A stretch of DNA of 64,000 bases from Uloborus plumipes (Eukaryota > Arthropoda > Arachnida > Araneae > Uloboridae): positions 105,958 to 169,957 of the forward strand of contig JAXGGA010001090.1 in assembly GCA_038373865.1 (NCBI GenBank), read 5' to 3'. The translations under genes and the position numbers were made by a program. The notes below the pieces were generated by a model. It had not been told where the DNA came from. It saw nothing but the letters and a program-made list of their open reading frames with translations, and made no database searches. Below are positions 48,930-58,824 of the stretch, one piece after another; position 1 is the stretch's first letter; every line of letters begins with the position of its first letter.

Positions 48930-49033
48930 TCTTTTTTATTTCCCCCAACCAGGTGCGACTGGCCAACTCCAGCATCGAACCCGAGTTGTCGGCGCGGAAA
49001 GCCAACGCTCTACCACTACGCCACCAAGTCTAC
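48930..49033 (-). mobile_element. Short tRNA-derived SINE or tRNA pseudogene, nested
   Basis: Minus strand reads GACTTGGTGGCGTAGTGGTA then GAGCGTTGGC (A box TGGCGTAGTGG) and ACTCGGGTTCGATGC (B box), then runs to an A-rich tail at about 48930 (AAATAAAAAA). It interrupts the minisatellite-rich MITE. The acceptor stem does not clearly pair and the tail is A-rich, so a SINE is more likely than a functional tRNA gene. Confidence 0.7.
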
Positions 49034-49206
49034 GAATAATAAGACCAACACTGCACATTTAACAAAAATTTGAGATTGGGAAAATTTTCATCAGAAAATT
49101 TGATCTGTACGACCTCTTTCCGATGAAATCTGTAGCTTCGCATATTTTCATCGGGAAATTTGATTGGAAGTATATAGTTTTCCAATAAAACATAGCTCGG
49201 TTAATT

Positions 49207-49386
49207 TTCATCGGGAAACTTGATCGGAAGGATATCATTTTCCGATGGAATTTTACTCATCTTATTTTCATCGGGAAACTTGATCGGAAGGATATCATTT
49301 TCCGATGGAATTTTGCTCATCTTATTTTCATCGGGAAACTTGATCGGAAGGATATCGCTTTCCGATGAAAAGTAGCTCATCGAAAA
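49207..49386 (+). repeat. 60-bp minisatellite, three units
   Basis: Units begin about 49207, 49267 and 49327. The first two differ by about one base and the third has diverged in its last part. Each contains TTGATCGGAAGGATATC and TTTCCGATG. Diverged units continue to the left (49087, 49147). Confidence 0.9.
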
Positions 49387-49622
49387 CCGTGCTCGGATAC
49401 TGATCGGAACGATGTCATCGTGCGTTACAGGATCAGTCTACAAGGAGTTTTTTGATCGGCCGAGCAAAATCCGATGAGTTGATGCTACCTGGGTATACTA
49501 ATGTAAAAGGTTCTCTCGTTAAAAATATACCTTTTTTTTTGAGCAACGATAAATTGACATATGTAGTGTTTTTGGACCCCAAACGTCGTGTAATACCTTT
49601 TTCAGATTGCACTCGAAGTCTA

Positions 49623-50178
49623 CACTGTTAAAACTACAGGTTGTACAAGGCGCCTTTTAAGATGAAACGTTGTAGCACTAGCGACACCCCCTGAAGTGTG
49701 CCACTTGACTCCACATGGCAACCCTTGAAAGTGCCATTTGACTTCCTATGGTACCCTTGGTTAGCTATGGGTCACCCATGGGGGTGCAGCATGGAGCCAA
49801 ATGGCCTCTTCAAGCAGTCAAGTGGTAGCCTTTAGTGGTTGTCGCTAGTGCTACAACGTTTCACCCTTAAAGGTGCCTTGTGCAGCCTCTAAGGGCGGAT
49901 TCAGAAAATTCTCAAGGGAGGGGCGATTGATTTTATTATTTTCTCTTTACTATGTATACTGGAGTGCAAGTATTGATCATATAGGTTTCGGACTTCAATT
50001 TCGAAACATTTCCTGCAGAGGCCAAACGTCCTTCCTTCAACATCATTTAACTCGTGTAAAATTGAGTTTTTGAACTTCAATATTAAAAAGTTACTGATGA
50101 TGGGGCCTCAAGGGAGGGGCGATCGCCCCATCGCACTTCCCTTGTATCCGCCCCTGGAAACCTCTAGTTTTTACAGTG
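49623..50178. mobile_element. Long-TIR MITE interrupted by a hAT MITE
   Basis: Left end CACTGTTAAAACTACAGG and right end, inverted, CACTGTAAAAACTAGAGG, with TA on both sides (49621-49622 and 50179-50180). The inverted arms extend at least 60 bp (shared words ACAAGGC, GAAACGTTGTAGCACTAGCG), so the element folds into a hairpin. The right arm is split by an inserted 267-bp hAT MITE at 49890-50156. Confidence 0.85.
49890..50156. mobile_element. hAT-type MITE nested in the long-TIR MITE
   Basis: Ends TAAGGGCGGATTC on the left and, inverted, CAGGGGCGGATAC on the right. The flanks GCAGCCTC (49882-49889) and GAAACCTC (50157-50164) match at six of eight positions, consistent with a decayed 8-bp duplication. 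GGAGGGGCGATCGCCCC-type words occur near both ends. Removing it restores the right arm of the surrounding MITE. Confidence 0.82.
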
Positions 50179-50180
50179 TA

Positions 50181-50390
50181 CAGCAAGGTGTCTATGTGCT
50201 TCACCTCCCAGAACATTAATCAGTCCCTGCGCCTTCGCCACCATGCTGGACATGGTGGCTCCCACGTTTTGCCTGGAGGCGAAGGCGCACTCACTCACGC
50301 GCGACCGACTACACACACGCAGCATATCGCAGTTCCCCATTGTGAAAAACATTATTTGAATTCAAGATGTCAAAACTCAAATTATTACTA
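50181..50390 (+). repeat. Dispersed repeat with a GC-rich hairpin
   Basis: A hairpin with perfect 10-bp arms CGCCTTCGCC and GGCGAAGGCG lies at about 50229-50287, and inside it a smaller one (CACCATG...CATGGTG). Further right, ATTTGAATTCAAGATGTC then AAACTCAAATTATTA resembles 335-375 on the minus strand. Both copies also carry CA/GT-rich DNA and a TGTCTATGT word. The element type is unknown. Confidence 0.5.
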
Positions 50391-50550
50391 CAGTCGACGC
50401 TCGATATAACGGCCGTCTCCGTCCTACAGAATACGGTCTTTATAACGAGTGGTCTCTATAAGAGATAGAACATAGAGCATATTGGAATGCAGTTGGGGTT
50501 TTTCTCACCGGTTATTATATTAGGATGGTCTTTATAACGAGCGTCGACTG
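50391..50550. mobile_element. Tigger-like MITE (160 bp)
   Basis: Inverted ends CAGTCGACGCTCGATATAAC and, from the right, CAGTCGACGCTCGTTATAAA. TA precedes the left end; the right flank is CA. Internal words GGTCTTTATAACGAGTGG and GGTCTCTATAAGAG recur. CAGTCGA...TCGACTG ends with ATAAC words are typical of Tigger/pogo-derived MITEs. Confidence 0.87.
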
Positions 50551-53500
50551 CATTATTATTATTTAGTTAGGAACGATGATAAAATTGCCAAAGTGGGCGA
50601 CATTAATTGCAAATAATTTTTGACAAATTGTTAAAATTTTCCGGTTTTGTTTACTAGAACACGTCCATGATTGTAACAAAACCAGTAAATTATTCTCAAA
50701 ATTTATCTGCATTCGTCGACAAGTAAATGCTTTGAAAAACGCTATAAAATCTGAATTGTGCAGCTTATTTCCAATGCAATCACTTAAAAAATATTCCAAA
50801 CCTAAGGTATGCTTATTTTCCCCTTTTTTTGCAAATATCAAAACCTATATTCTACCCCACATTAAAACGGGCACTTTTATTTTTAGTTCGGAAGAGCAAC
50901 CAACTTTAAAGAATGGGAGAATGACGGATGATGGAAACTGCGGCAGCCATACATGCTTTAGTTCTTAAGGTTATATATAACTCAGGGCGGAAACCTCATA
51001 ACGCAACAAAATATAAGAACTGAAGTTTGTTCTAAGTTCTCCAAAATGTATATAAGTAATAATTTCTAACAATAATAAAATTAGCAAAATGTGTTTTTTT
51101 TAACGGATCTATGAAAAATGTTAAAATTTATTTTAGAATAATTACAAAAGTCATACATGTTAAAAAATTACCTAACAAATCAACTAAAAAAGAGTGATGT
51201 AGATTACTTTTGTTTTTCAGTACGAAATAAAAAAAAAGGCCCTAAAAACTTTGAAAATGTTTCTTGCTTCAAACAAAACATTAAAAATATATTGTGAGAC
51301 TACAGATAAAATAGTGAGAAATTCTAAAATATAGTGAGAAAATACTGCAGCGAGTGATCTAAATGAAAACAGATAGATAGTTCCATAATGAAAAAAATGC
51401 TTCTGTTATACATAGGAGTGCAGCGTAACGAAAGATGTTAGTTGGTGGCGAACCCTCCTTCCTAAGCACTTGATTTTTTGCCATACTAGCAATCTTATTA
51501 TAGTAATATGTGTAAATGTTAGACCATTATTTCACAGATACCTACCGAAGATCTATTAGAGATATATCTAGATCGTAAGGACAAAACCTCACTCGGATAA
51601 AAAATCGCGCTACCCTAGTGGTTTTGTTATGTATAGTTAATACTTGAAAAAAACAAAAAAACTAAAATATAGATAGAAAGAGAACAGTTAAATTGCTCTT
51701 TAAATTGTTTTTCTATTTGAGATCGTAACCTTTGCTGCGGTAAGACATTTTGCAAACCTTTGGACCGCAGAATAAATTTTTGTTTGAAAATAAATTACGT
51801 TTTGGCTCTGTATTTAATGAAATTCAGAAATTGATTACTCTACTAGAGCAGTAAAAATTTGATGGTATTGGTCATGACAGTACTTACACATAAACATTGT
51901 ATTAGGATTGGCAATATAGCTGTGAGCTTCGATTATGGGGAATCAACCTCGTTTGCTGCTCCCTTAGACAACCGAAGTAAATAAGCATCACTTAAAAAAT
52001 AATTATTATTATTTCCAAAAGCGTATAATTCAGATTTTTAAAAAGTAGTCTCGAAAATAATTTGGGATAAATGCTGATGTGCTGAACTAAAAGCAGAATT
52101 TACAAATGAAAATTCACTACTTTAAAAGCAGGATTGATGATTTTTCCGTTTATCACCTAAATATTTGTGGGTAAAGTTACTTTTAACTATTTAGCTATAA
52201 AATTAAAAACAATAATCTGTTATTTTCGGATTGAAAACTATCTGTAGAATTTTATTTGAAGTTTAATGCGGAAGAATTAATTTTGAGTATCTCTGTTGCA
52301 CGCAACATTAATTTATGCGAGAATGCTTTTCTCGTGTGACACTCTCATTATCTTAAAAAAAGAAAAAGCAAAAAACAAGAGAAAAAGGAAAATCTTTCAA
52401 ACAAAATTAATGTCAGAATTGATTTTTTTCCTCTGTTTTTTCGCTTACATATTTTAATGCTTGCCGTCGCCTTAAATTTAGCGGAAAATATCATTAGCCA
52501 TGGCAAACATGGACTACCAATCGAAACAACGGATAGCTTTTCTTTTATCACCAAAAAAATAATAAATTCGGTCATGTCTTTTTGATGTTCTTGCGCTATC
52601 TGCTTAATTATCTATCCAATAAATTTGCAGAGAAAAAATATTCTCACGACAAATATTTTCAAGTTTTCCTTTTTCGCGACTTTTTGCTTTAATTTTGCTA
52701 TGGCAATAGGTTTTTATGACTTTGTTGCCGAAGGCGGTTTTCTAACAGTAATACTAAAAGCTCAAAAAATAAATACGCAAAAAAAATAAATAATAATAAT
52801 AAAGAGACAATCTCGGGAATACATTTTTAAAGCATTTTTGTATTAGAGTAAATAAAAAGCCTTTAAGTTTTACACGTTGTGATGTTTCTTATAAATTTTT
52901 TGATGGTTTTCTTTAGCTCAAAGGAACTTAATTTCTGCCTTTCTTTTATTTTTTTTTCCTTCTATTTTTTAGCTTCAAAAAATTTACACTACAAAATATT
53001 AATTATTTAGCATAACTTAGTTAATACGTATGTACAATAAGCAGTCTTAGCAATATTTTCTTAGCGTTCTTTTTTTTTCTCTTTTACGTTAAGGAGTACT
53101 GATGCATGAAGTAATATACAATTGAATACAGTTTTTCTATTTCGGAAATGTTCTTTGCCATTAAGCTGCAATAAATATTTTATTTGTAATTGATGACGTT
53201 CTGCAAGTTGTTTGTTGATATTTATTTTTTTTGTTTATAATAATTTACTATCACTTAGTAGTTCCGATCCATTGTCGATTTAATTAACAGATTATTAAAG
53301 TTGCAACAACATACTTTTTTTACTTACATCATCTTCTTTTTTACAAAGCATAAAATATTCATTTCAATCAATTTATATTTTATCACTTATAAATCAATTA
53401 TGAAAAAAAGGTATTGTAAGTTATTACAGTAAAGTACATTGATGTTTGAAGTGTAAAATAAAAGCACACAAAATACAGGCTGTAGCAATTGCAAGCAGTC

Positions 53501-53940
53501 GGTTTACATTTAGTGTTTTTTTGAAGTTGGTGGAATTTTGCTACAGATATATGGTTGGAGTTAAGAGTCGACCTCGATGATAAATTTCTTATGTTTTTAT
53601 TATACCTCTAATGTGCTAATTGACATTTAGACTTTCTAGAGAGTGAGCAAGTTCTTAGTGCCCTAAATTAAACAGAAAACTAAAGAACATTTCGACGAGA
53701 CTTGAATAGACAGCACGCACCACCTGAAGCTACTATTAATTGTGGGGAATTCGTGACCAAGCAATTCAATATTTCACTCGCATGTCTGAAGTCTTGATTC
53801 GATGCTTAATCGTTGCTTGGGTGTACTTTCCTCTTTCTTGGTATGTAACTCTTTCTTGTGCTGATTTTTATGTAAATAAAACATTGTATTATGTAGATAA
53901 AAGTACGTTACAAGGTTTAAAAGCACAGATAACAGATTAA
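50551..53940. other. Non-coding AT-rich DNA
   Basis: Several 66-92 codon frames show no domains or splice context. No repeat boundaries recognised. About 52440-52560 is slightly less AT-rich but not distinctive. Confidence 0.4.
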
Positions 53941-53945
53941 AAGTT

Positions 53946-54285
53946 TAAAGGCAAACATGTTTCGGAGGCAACAGCCTCCTTCCACAGTGCCTAGCAAGAA
54001 AATGGAATGAAACAGTGTCTAGGAGAGTTAAAATGCGAAAAAAAAAGGATGATGGATCAATCAGACCTCAGTGTGTGCAAGATTTGACATACCAAAATGT
54101 GTACATTTCAACCCATCGAATATACATATTCTGGTATGTCAATCTTGTCTCAGCACAAGTTGAAATCTGATTGGTCCATCTTCTTCCTTTTTTCGCATTT
54201 TAAATCTCCCAGACCCTGTTTCATTCCAATTGCTTGCTAGGCAATGAGGAATCAGGATGTTGCCTCCAAAATATGTTTGCCTTTT
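53946..54285. mobile_element. Foldback element, copy 2 (340 bp)
   Basis: Long imperfect inverted arms fold the whole element: AAAGGCAAACATGTTTCGG at the left pairs with the inverse of AAATATGTTTGCCTTTT at the right. Internal pairs include AATGGAATGAAACAG with CTGTTTCATTCCAATT, and TTGACATACCA with TGGTATGTCAA. The outer words (GGCAAACATGTTTC, CAGCCTCCTTC, CAGTGCCTAGCAAGAAA) match the foldback at 36775-36909. Confidence 0.85.
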
Positions 54286-54289
54286 ATGC

Positions 54290-56110
54290 TATTAATCTTT
54301 CATTTCTGCTTTTAAATATTAATTCGTCACCGGCTTTTTGAAGCAAAATCCCACAGTTTTCCCAACAGTTGTGGGAACAAGGCAACAAACAACAACCATG
54401 GATTGCAACTATTGAATCAACAAATTATCGTCACTGACAAATCACCACCATAGCTGTGTGAGGTCTCCACTCCTTCCGTAATCGAAGACGAAAACATCGC
54501 ATGAGCAGGGGCAGTTAGGACTCCATATACATACGTACATTGAACAGTAGTTGCGTGAATATCAGAAAAAGTGCAGATACATTTCTCAAGTAGTTCCAAT
54601 CAAAGACCGAATGGCAATGTTTTTCAGTTTGTAAACTTCTTCTTATCCTCAATCTGTGAGAAAAATTGCAATTTTTACTTTATTGTATGGGACTGGAACT
54701 CATTGTTTCAAACTCATGTCGACAACGTGTTATAATTTCGAATAGTGATCCTCAGAAAAAAAAAAACAATGTATGCTTGTACAAAAATTTACGTCAAATC
54801 GGTAGTACAAATTTCCAAAATGGTTATTTTAAGTCCAAATATTTAATTGGCATCAAGGAATTACGTGGGATGAAGAACAAGTGCATAATTTCAATTTAAA
54901 GTTTCCACATCAGTTGCATAGAATTAGGATAAGATTTACTTCTCTGTCTCTACCAAATGACAGTAACATAGAAAAAAATCAATCTATTTCTACATAATAG
55001 AAAAGGCACTTATCGTTAGGAACTAAGAATGTGTTTTTATTTCTGAATCTTTAATTATCGATGTTCATCTAGTATACTGCGGGAAATTCGTTTTGTCTAA
55101 CAATCACGTTTGTAACATCGAAGTAGAACCCACTTGTTACCGAACTGATACTTGCGTCACAGACGTTTTTTCAGAATTATTTCTTTGCGCCATGAGCTTG
55201 TTGAGTTAGTTTTCGTGGTACAAAGATTAGTTTAAAAATATCGCTTTTCCTGTCAAACTGTTTCAGGTTTTGAAGTTAGTTTAATTTCTTAAAATATGTT
55301 TCAAACCACAATTTTCCCCCCAAAAATTAAGTATTCAAAAAATTGTATCCTCTTTTTCGCCATCCATTTCTTTTTACATTATTTTTTCGAACCTTTGTTC
55401 CTTCTACTGCTCTCAAAAATATGTTTTCACTTTTAAAGATGGCTCTTATTAGAAATTTTGTAAAAATCCCGTCTCCCTCAATAACTCCCGAATTCGGGTT
55501 GTATATGAGTTTTTTTTTTTTTTTTTTAACTTGTTTTAAAACTTTCAACTCCAACTGTTTAAGCTTGTTTTAAATTTTTATTTTGATTTATATTTTATTT
55601 TGACTTTAAAAACTATTAACCTATCTGTATGTTTGGAAAAATCTTTAGTACACTTATTTATACTATTTTATATTTTTTGTTCAGTTTTTCAAATTTAATC
55701 ACTTATGCTTAAAAAGGCACAAGCTGTGCAAACTAATTTGAAAAAGAACTGATTTGAAATACAAACACGTTTCTGAAATCAAAATGTTTTTCACTTTAAT
55801 ACCTATTTATTGTTTATTATTATAGTTAATATTATTATTATTATTGATAACAGAACTGATTTTATTATAAAATCTTCAGTGTAGTTTTGAATGTAACGTG
55901 AAATACAACCATCCGTGGTTGAGACTGCACTAATAGTTGACGACAAATTAACAAGAGAAAAACCCTGGTGCCAAAAGTAGAGCTGAGATTAAGCTGAAAA
56001 GAAAGCTGAGATTAAGCATTGCACATTTTGGCTGGTTGATTTTTATACCAATCGGCAATTTAAGACCGAGTAGTCAACCCGATTTAAAGCGGAAAGGGTT
56101 GACTTCAGTT
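54290..56110. other. Non-coding AT-rich DNA
   Basis: No recognisable gene. A T-run lies at 55510-55527. The two opposite-strand frames at 55327-55573 overlap one another and are chance products. Confidence 0.4.
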
Positions 56111-56124
56111 TTCTAAATATAACC

Positions 56125-56230
56125 ATTAAGGTGGAAGTCCAATTGAGCTCAGACACACATGCCATAAAGACCCGTTAATAGGGTAGGCAACCGTGCACAA
56201 GCATGCATTGACACTAAGAAAGGAAGTTTA
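56125..56230 (-). mobile_element. SINE fragment related to 45985-46262
   Basis: GGTGGAAGTCCAATTGAG, then CACACATGCCATAAAGACCC, GTTAATAGGGTAGGCAACC and ACTAAGAAAGGAAG align in order with 46060-46150. The tRNA-like head is missing, so only the body remains. Confidence 0.65.
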
Positions 56231-56750
56231 GTTAAGATCCTGAAGTATTATCAGCAAATTCATTGGAGAAAAATGTTGACCTGAGGAAGGGAAAAGCAGT
56301 GGCTAAGAGCATTTTTTTTTACTTATTTTCTGCTAAAAAGAAATTCAGACCATCTCTCGGTAGGGCTTAGCGCATATTTGCCTTTGCATCTTCGGCACCT
56401 AAATAAAAAGCTTACCAGAAAATACATGTTTATCAAGAGTAAATATGCTGCATGGGAATATAGAAATTGTTTGCATTGGCCAAAACGAAAGATTATTGGG
56501 GAATTTCGTGAAATCAGTGCTAGACAGAAGTGAGGAATCTTCAGTTGCTTACGCTAGATCATCTCTTCATCAAAAGCAGTTCACACTAATAAGATTTTCT
56601 GTCCGTCACCCTATTGAATTAAGAAATGTTAAGTATGTTCTAATTATGAATTATTTCTTTTAAAGACGTTAGCTAAAAAATTGACATTTCATTTAATATC
56701 AACTGCGTGCTCTTGCTGATGTAGTGTACATTAATCCTATACCATAAGTA
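56231..56750. other. Non-coding DNA
   Basis: A 72-codon plus-strand frame (56445-56663) has no recognisable domain. Nothing else is supported. Confidence 0.4.
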
Positions 56751-56756
56751 TAATTA

Positions 56757-57088
56757 CACTGAAAAAATAAAATGTTGTTTTTACAGTATAACACCGTCAG
56801 CAGAGACTCCAGTTTCAACTGTAAAAGTACAGTAATAAACTGTGAGACTAGCAATTTTACAGTTTATTACTGTAAAACTAGCAATTTTCTGTAAAATGAG
56901 CAATTTTACAGTTTATTACCATAAAATTAGCCGTAGTAACGTAAAACTGACTCTTTTACCGTTTATTACTGTAAACTACTAATTTTACAGTTTACTACTG
57001 TAAAATTAGCAATTTTACAGTTTATTATTGTAAAATTACTATAAAAGTAGCTGTATTATACTGTAAGAAAAACATATCTTTTTTAGTG
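56757..57088. mobile_element. CACTGTAAAA-type MITE, copy 3
   Basis: Left end CACTGAAAAAATAAAATGTT and right end, inverted, CACTAAAAAAGATATG, with TA on both sides (56755-56756 and 57089-57090). The body holds about eight TTTTACAGTTTATTACTGTA-like words in alternating orientation. Non-coding. Confidence 0.87.
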
Positions 57089-57090
57089 TA

Positions 57091-58750
57091 GTGCTATTGT
57101 TAGTCTTAATTATGCCTGTGAATGTAACTTAAAAAAACACGATAATGGCCTTTGCTGAAGATCCGTGATACAAATAGTAGGCAACGTTCGATGCTTCTTC
57201 TTTTTTTCTTTTTTTTTTACAACGTGATTTTGTTTTATACACGTGGCTCATAGGAGTGAGGCTAATACTCCGGTTTTTCACCAAAAATTATCTGAAAAAA
57301 AAAAAACAGAAAAAAGATCGGTTGCGATTATTTTTTTTTACATATTTAGTGAGGAACATTCCTTCCTTGACACACATGTGTTGATGCTTTAGAACGTTTT
57401 ACTTATCAAGATATTCAAAAAAGTGTTTACGATTAATGTAGTGCTGCTTTCCCACTCAAAATAATAACGGACATAAAACTGATGAAGAACTGGGAGAGAG
57501 ACAGAAAAAAGTAAGGTGTATGAAAAAACGGTGGTCATATTTGGATTTTGGGAATCCCTTTACATTAAAATCACCAATTCCGGTGTCAGAAACTTATTTT
57601 TTTTCTCGTTATAAGTTTAATTTCGCTCGGTTTTGCTAAGAGTGCTCATTAATGTTGCTCTTTGGTGATTAGGTAATGCAATTTAAGGTTTATACTTCGA
57701 ATATCTTTCCATTAAATATAGGAATAAATATTATAACAGTTTATAATAAAAATGTTATAACTTCCTTGTTTTTAGGTCTGCAAAGATTTTGTGCCTATAG
57801 ATATATGTAGAAGACGAAAGTGCTCTAATTAACAGAAAATTTCACCAAAATATCAGAACAATTTTACTGGATAAATTACACAGTAGACGTCAGCTAGCTT
57901 TATACATCGTGTTCTCATTCAAAAACAGTCTGCGGAAGGCCAGGTGATTACTTTAAAGGGAAAGGTAACATTACAAAAACATTATAAAGCAGTGTCATGC
58001 ATGTAACATATTCACTAATCAATTTCATTTTAATAATTTGAATTCATTTATTTGCTCCTTGCATTGCTTTTCTATTACTTCAAAGGTATCGGTCAACTTA
58101 CCCCAAAATTGGGGTCAGATGTCAAAATGCAAAAGGTTTGAAATTATTATTTTTTATAAGAACCCGCGTTTTGTTTGTGAATTGGTTGGATAAAATATAA
58201 TAACTGTATTATTTTATATAAAATAATGTTACAAACTACAGTGTCTTTCCTCAATTTAGCCTGCTGTATTTCATTAAATTTAATTATAAAATATACGTTT
58301 TTTTTAAATTTGCATACTAAATCAAGACTTCCCTCTTCTTACTGGAAATTCCTCGTCAAAACAGAGATCCAAGAATTTACCATTTATATTTTCTTTCCCA
58401 GAAAGTTTTAAACTACCAAAGGGGGAAAAGTGATCTAGGAGAACGTGTACGTTTACCAAGCAGCAGTCAAAAAAGAAAATAACCACAAAAAATAAACAAT
58501 TAGATTGAATGAATACATCTACAATGCTTATCTCATATTATCAGGCGTCAAGTAGTTTAAATATGTTAAAGCATTGGACTCCGGGGAGCTATTGAGTTCG
58601 TTAGTTCATCGGTATGATTTTATCTCTCTCTATCAATGAGAGGATAATTTGTAAAGAGTAACTTACTGCTCACTCAAATTGTTCATGATAATTAAATTTT
58701 TTTAGTATAAGAAATAAATCCTAAAATACTACTTCGTTGCAATCTGCTAG
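57091..58750. other. Non-coding AT-rich DNA
   Basis: No recognised features apart from short T- and A-runs (57203-57219, 57294-57306). Confidence 0.4.

Positions 58751-58754
<4 letters not shown>

Positions 58755-58823
<69 letters not shown>
58755..58823. repeat. (GT)n microsatellite
   Basis: About 34 uninterrupted GT units. Confidence 0.98.

Positions 58824-58824
<1 letters not shown>

Larger units (their letters stand above)
48571..49493. mobile_element. MITE built of CATCGG/CCGATG minisatellites (923 bp)
   Basis: Inverted ends CCCTAGCAGCA and, from the right, CCCAGGTAGCA, with TA outside each (48569-48570 and 49494-49495). The left half carries degenerate repeats of about 66 bp (GAGCAGTATAGTTCCGTGGC-like, near 48750, 48829 and 48893). 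The right half carries three near-identical 60-bp units (starting about 49207, 49267 and 49327, each with TTTTCATCGGGAAACTTGAT). Inward of both ends lie many copies of TCATCGG in both orientations. A tRNA-like sequence is nested at 48930-49033. Confidence 0.8.
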
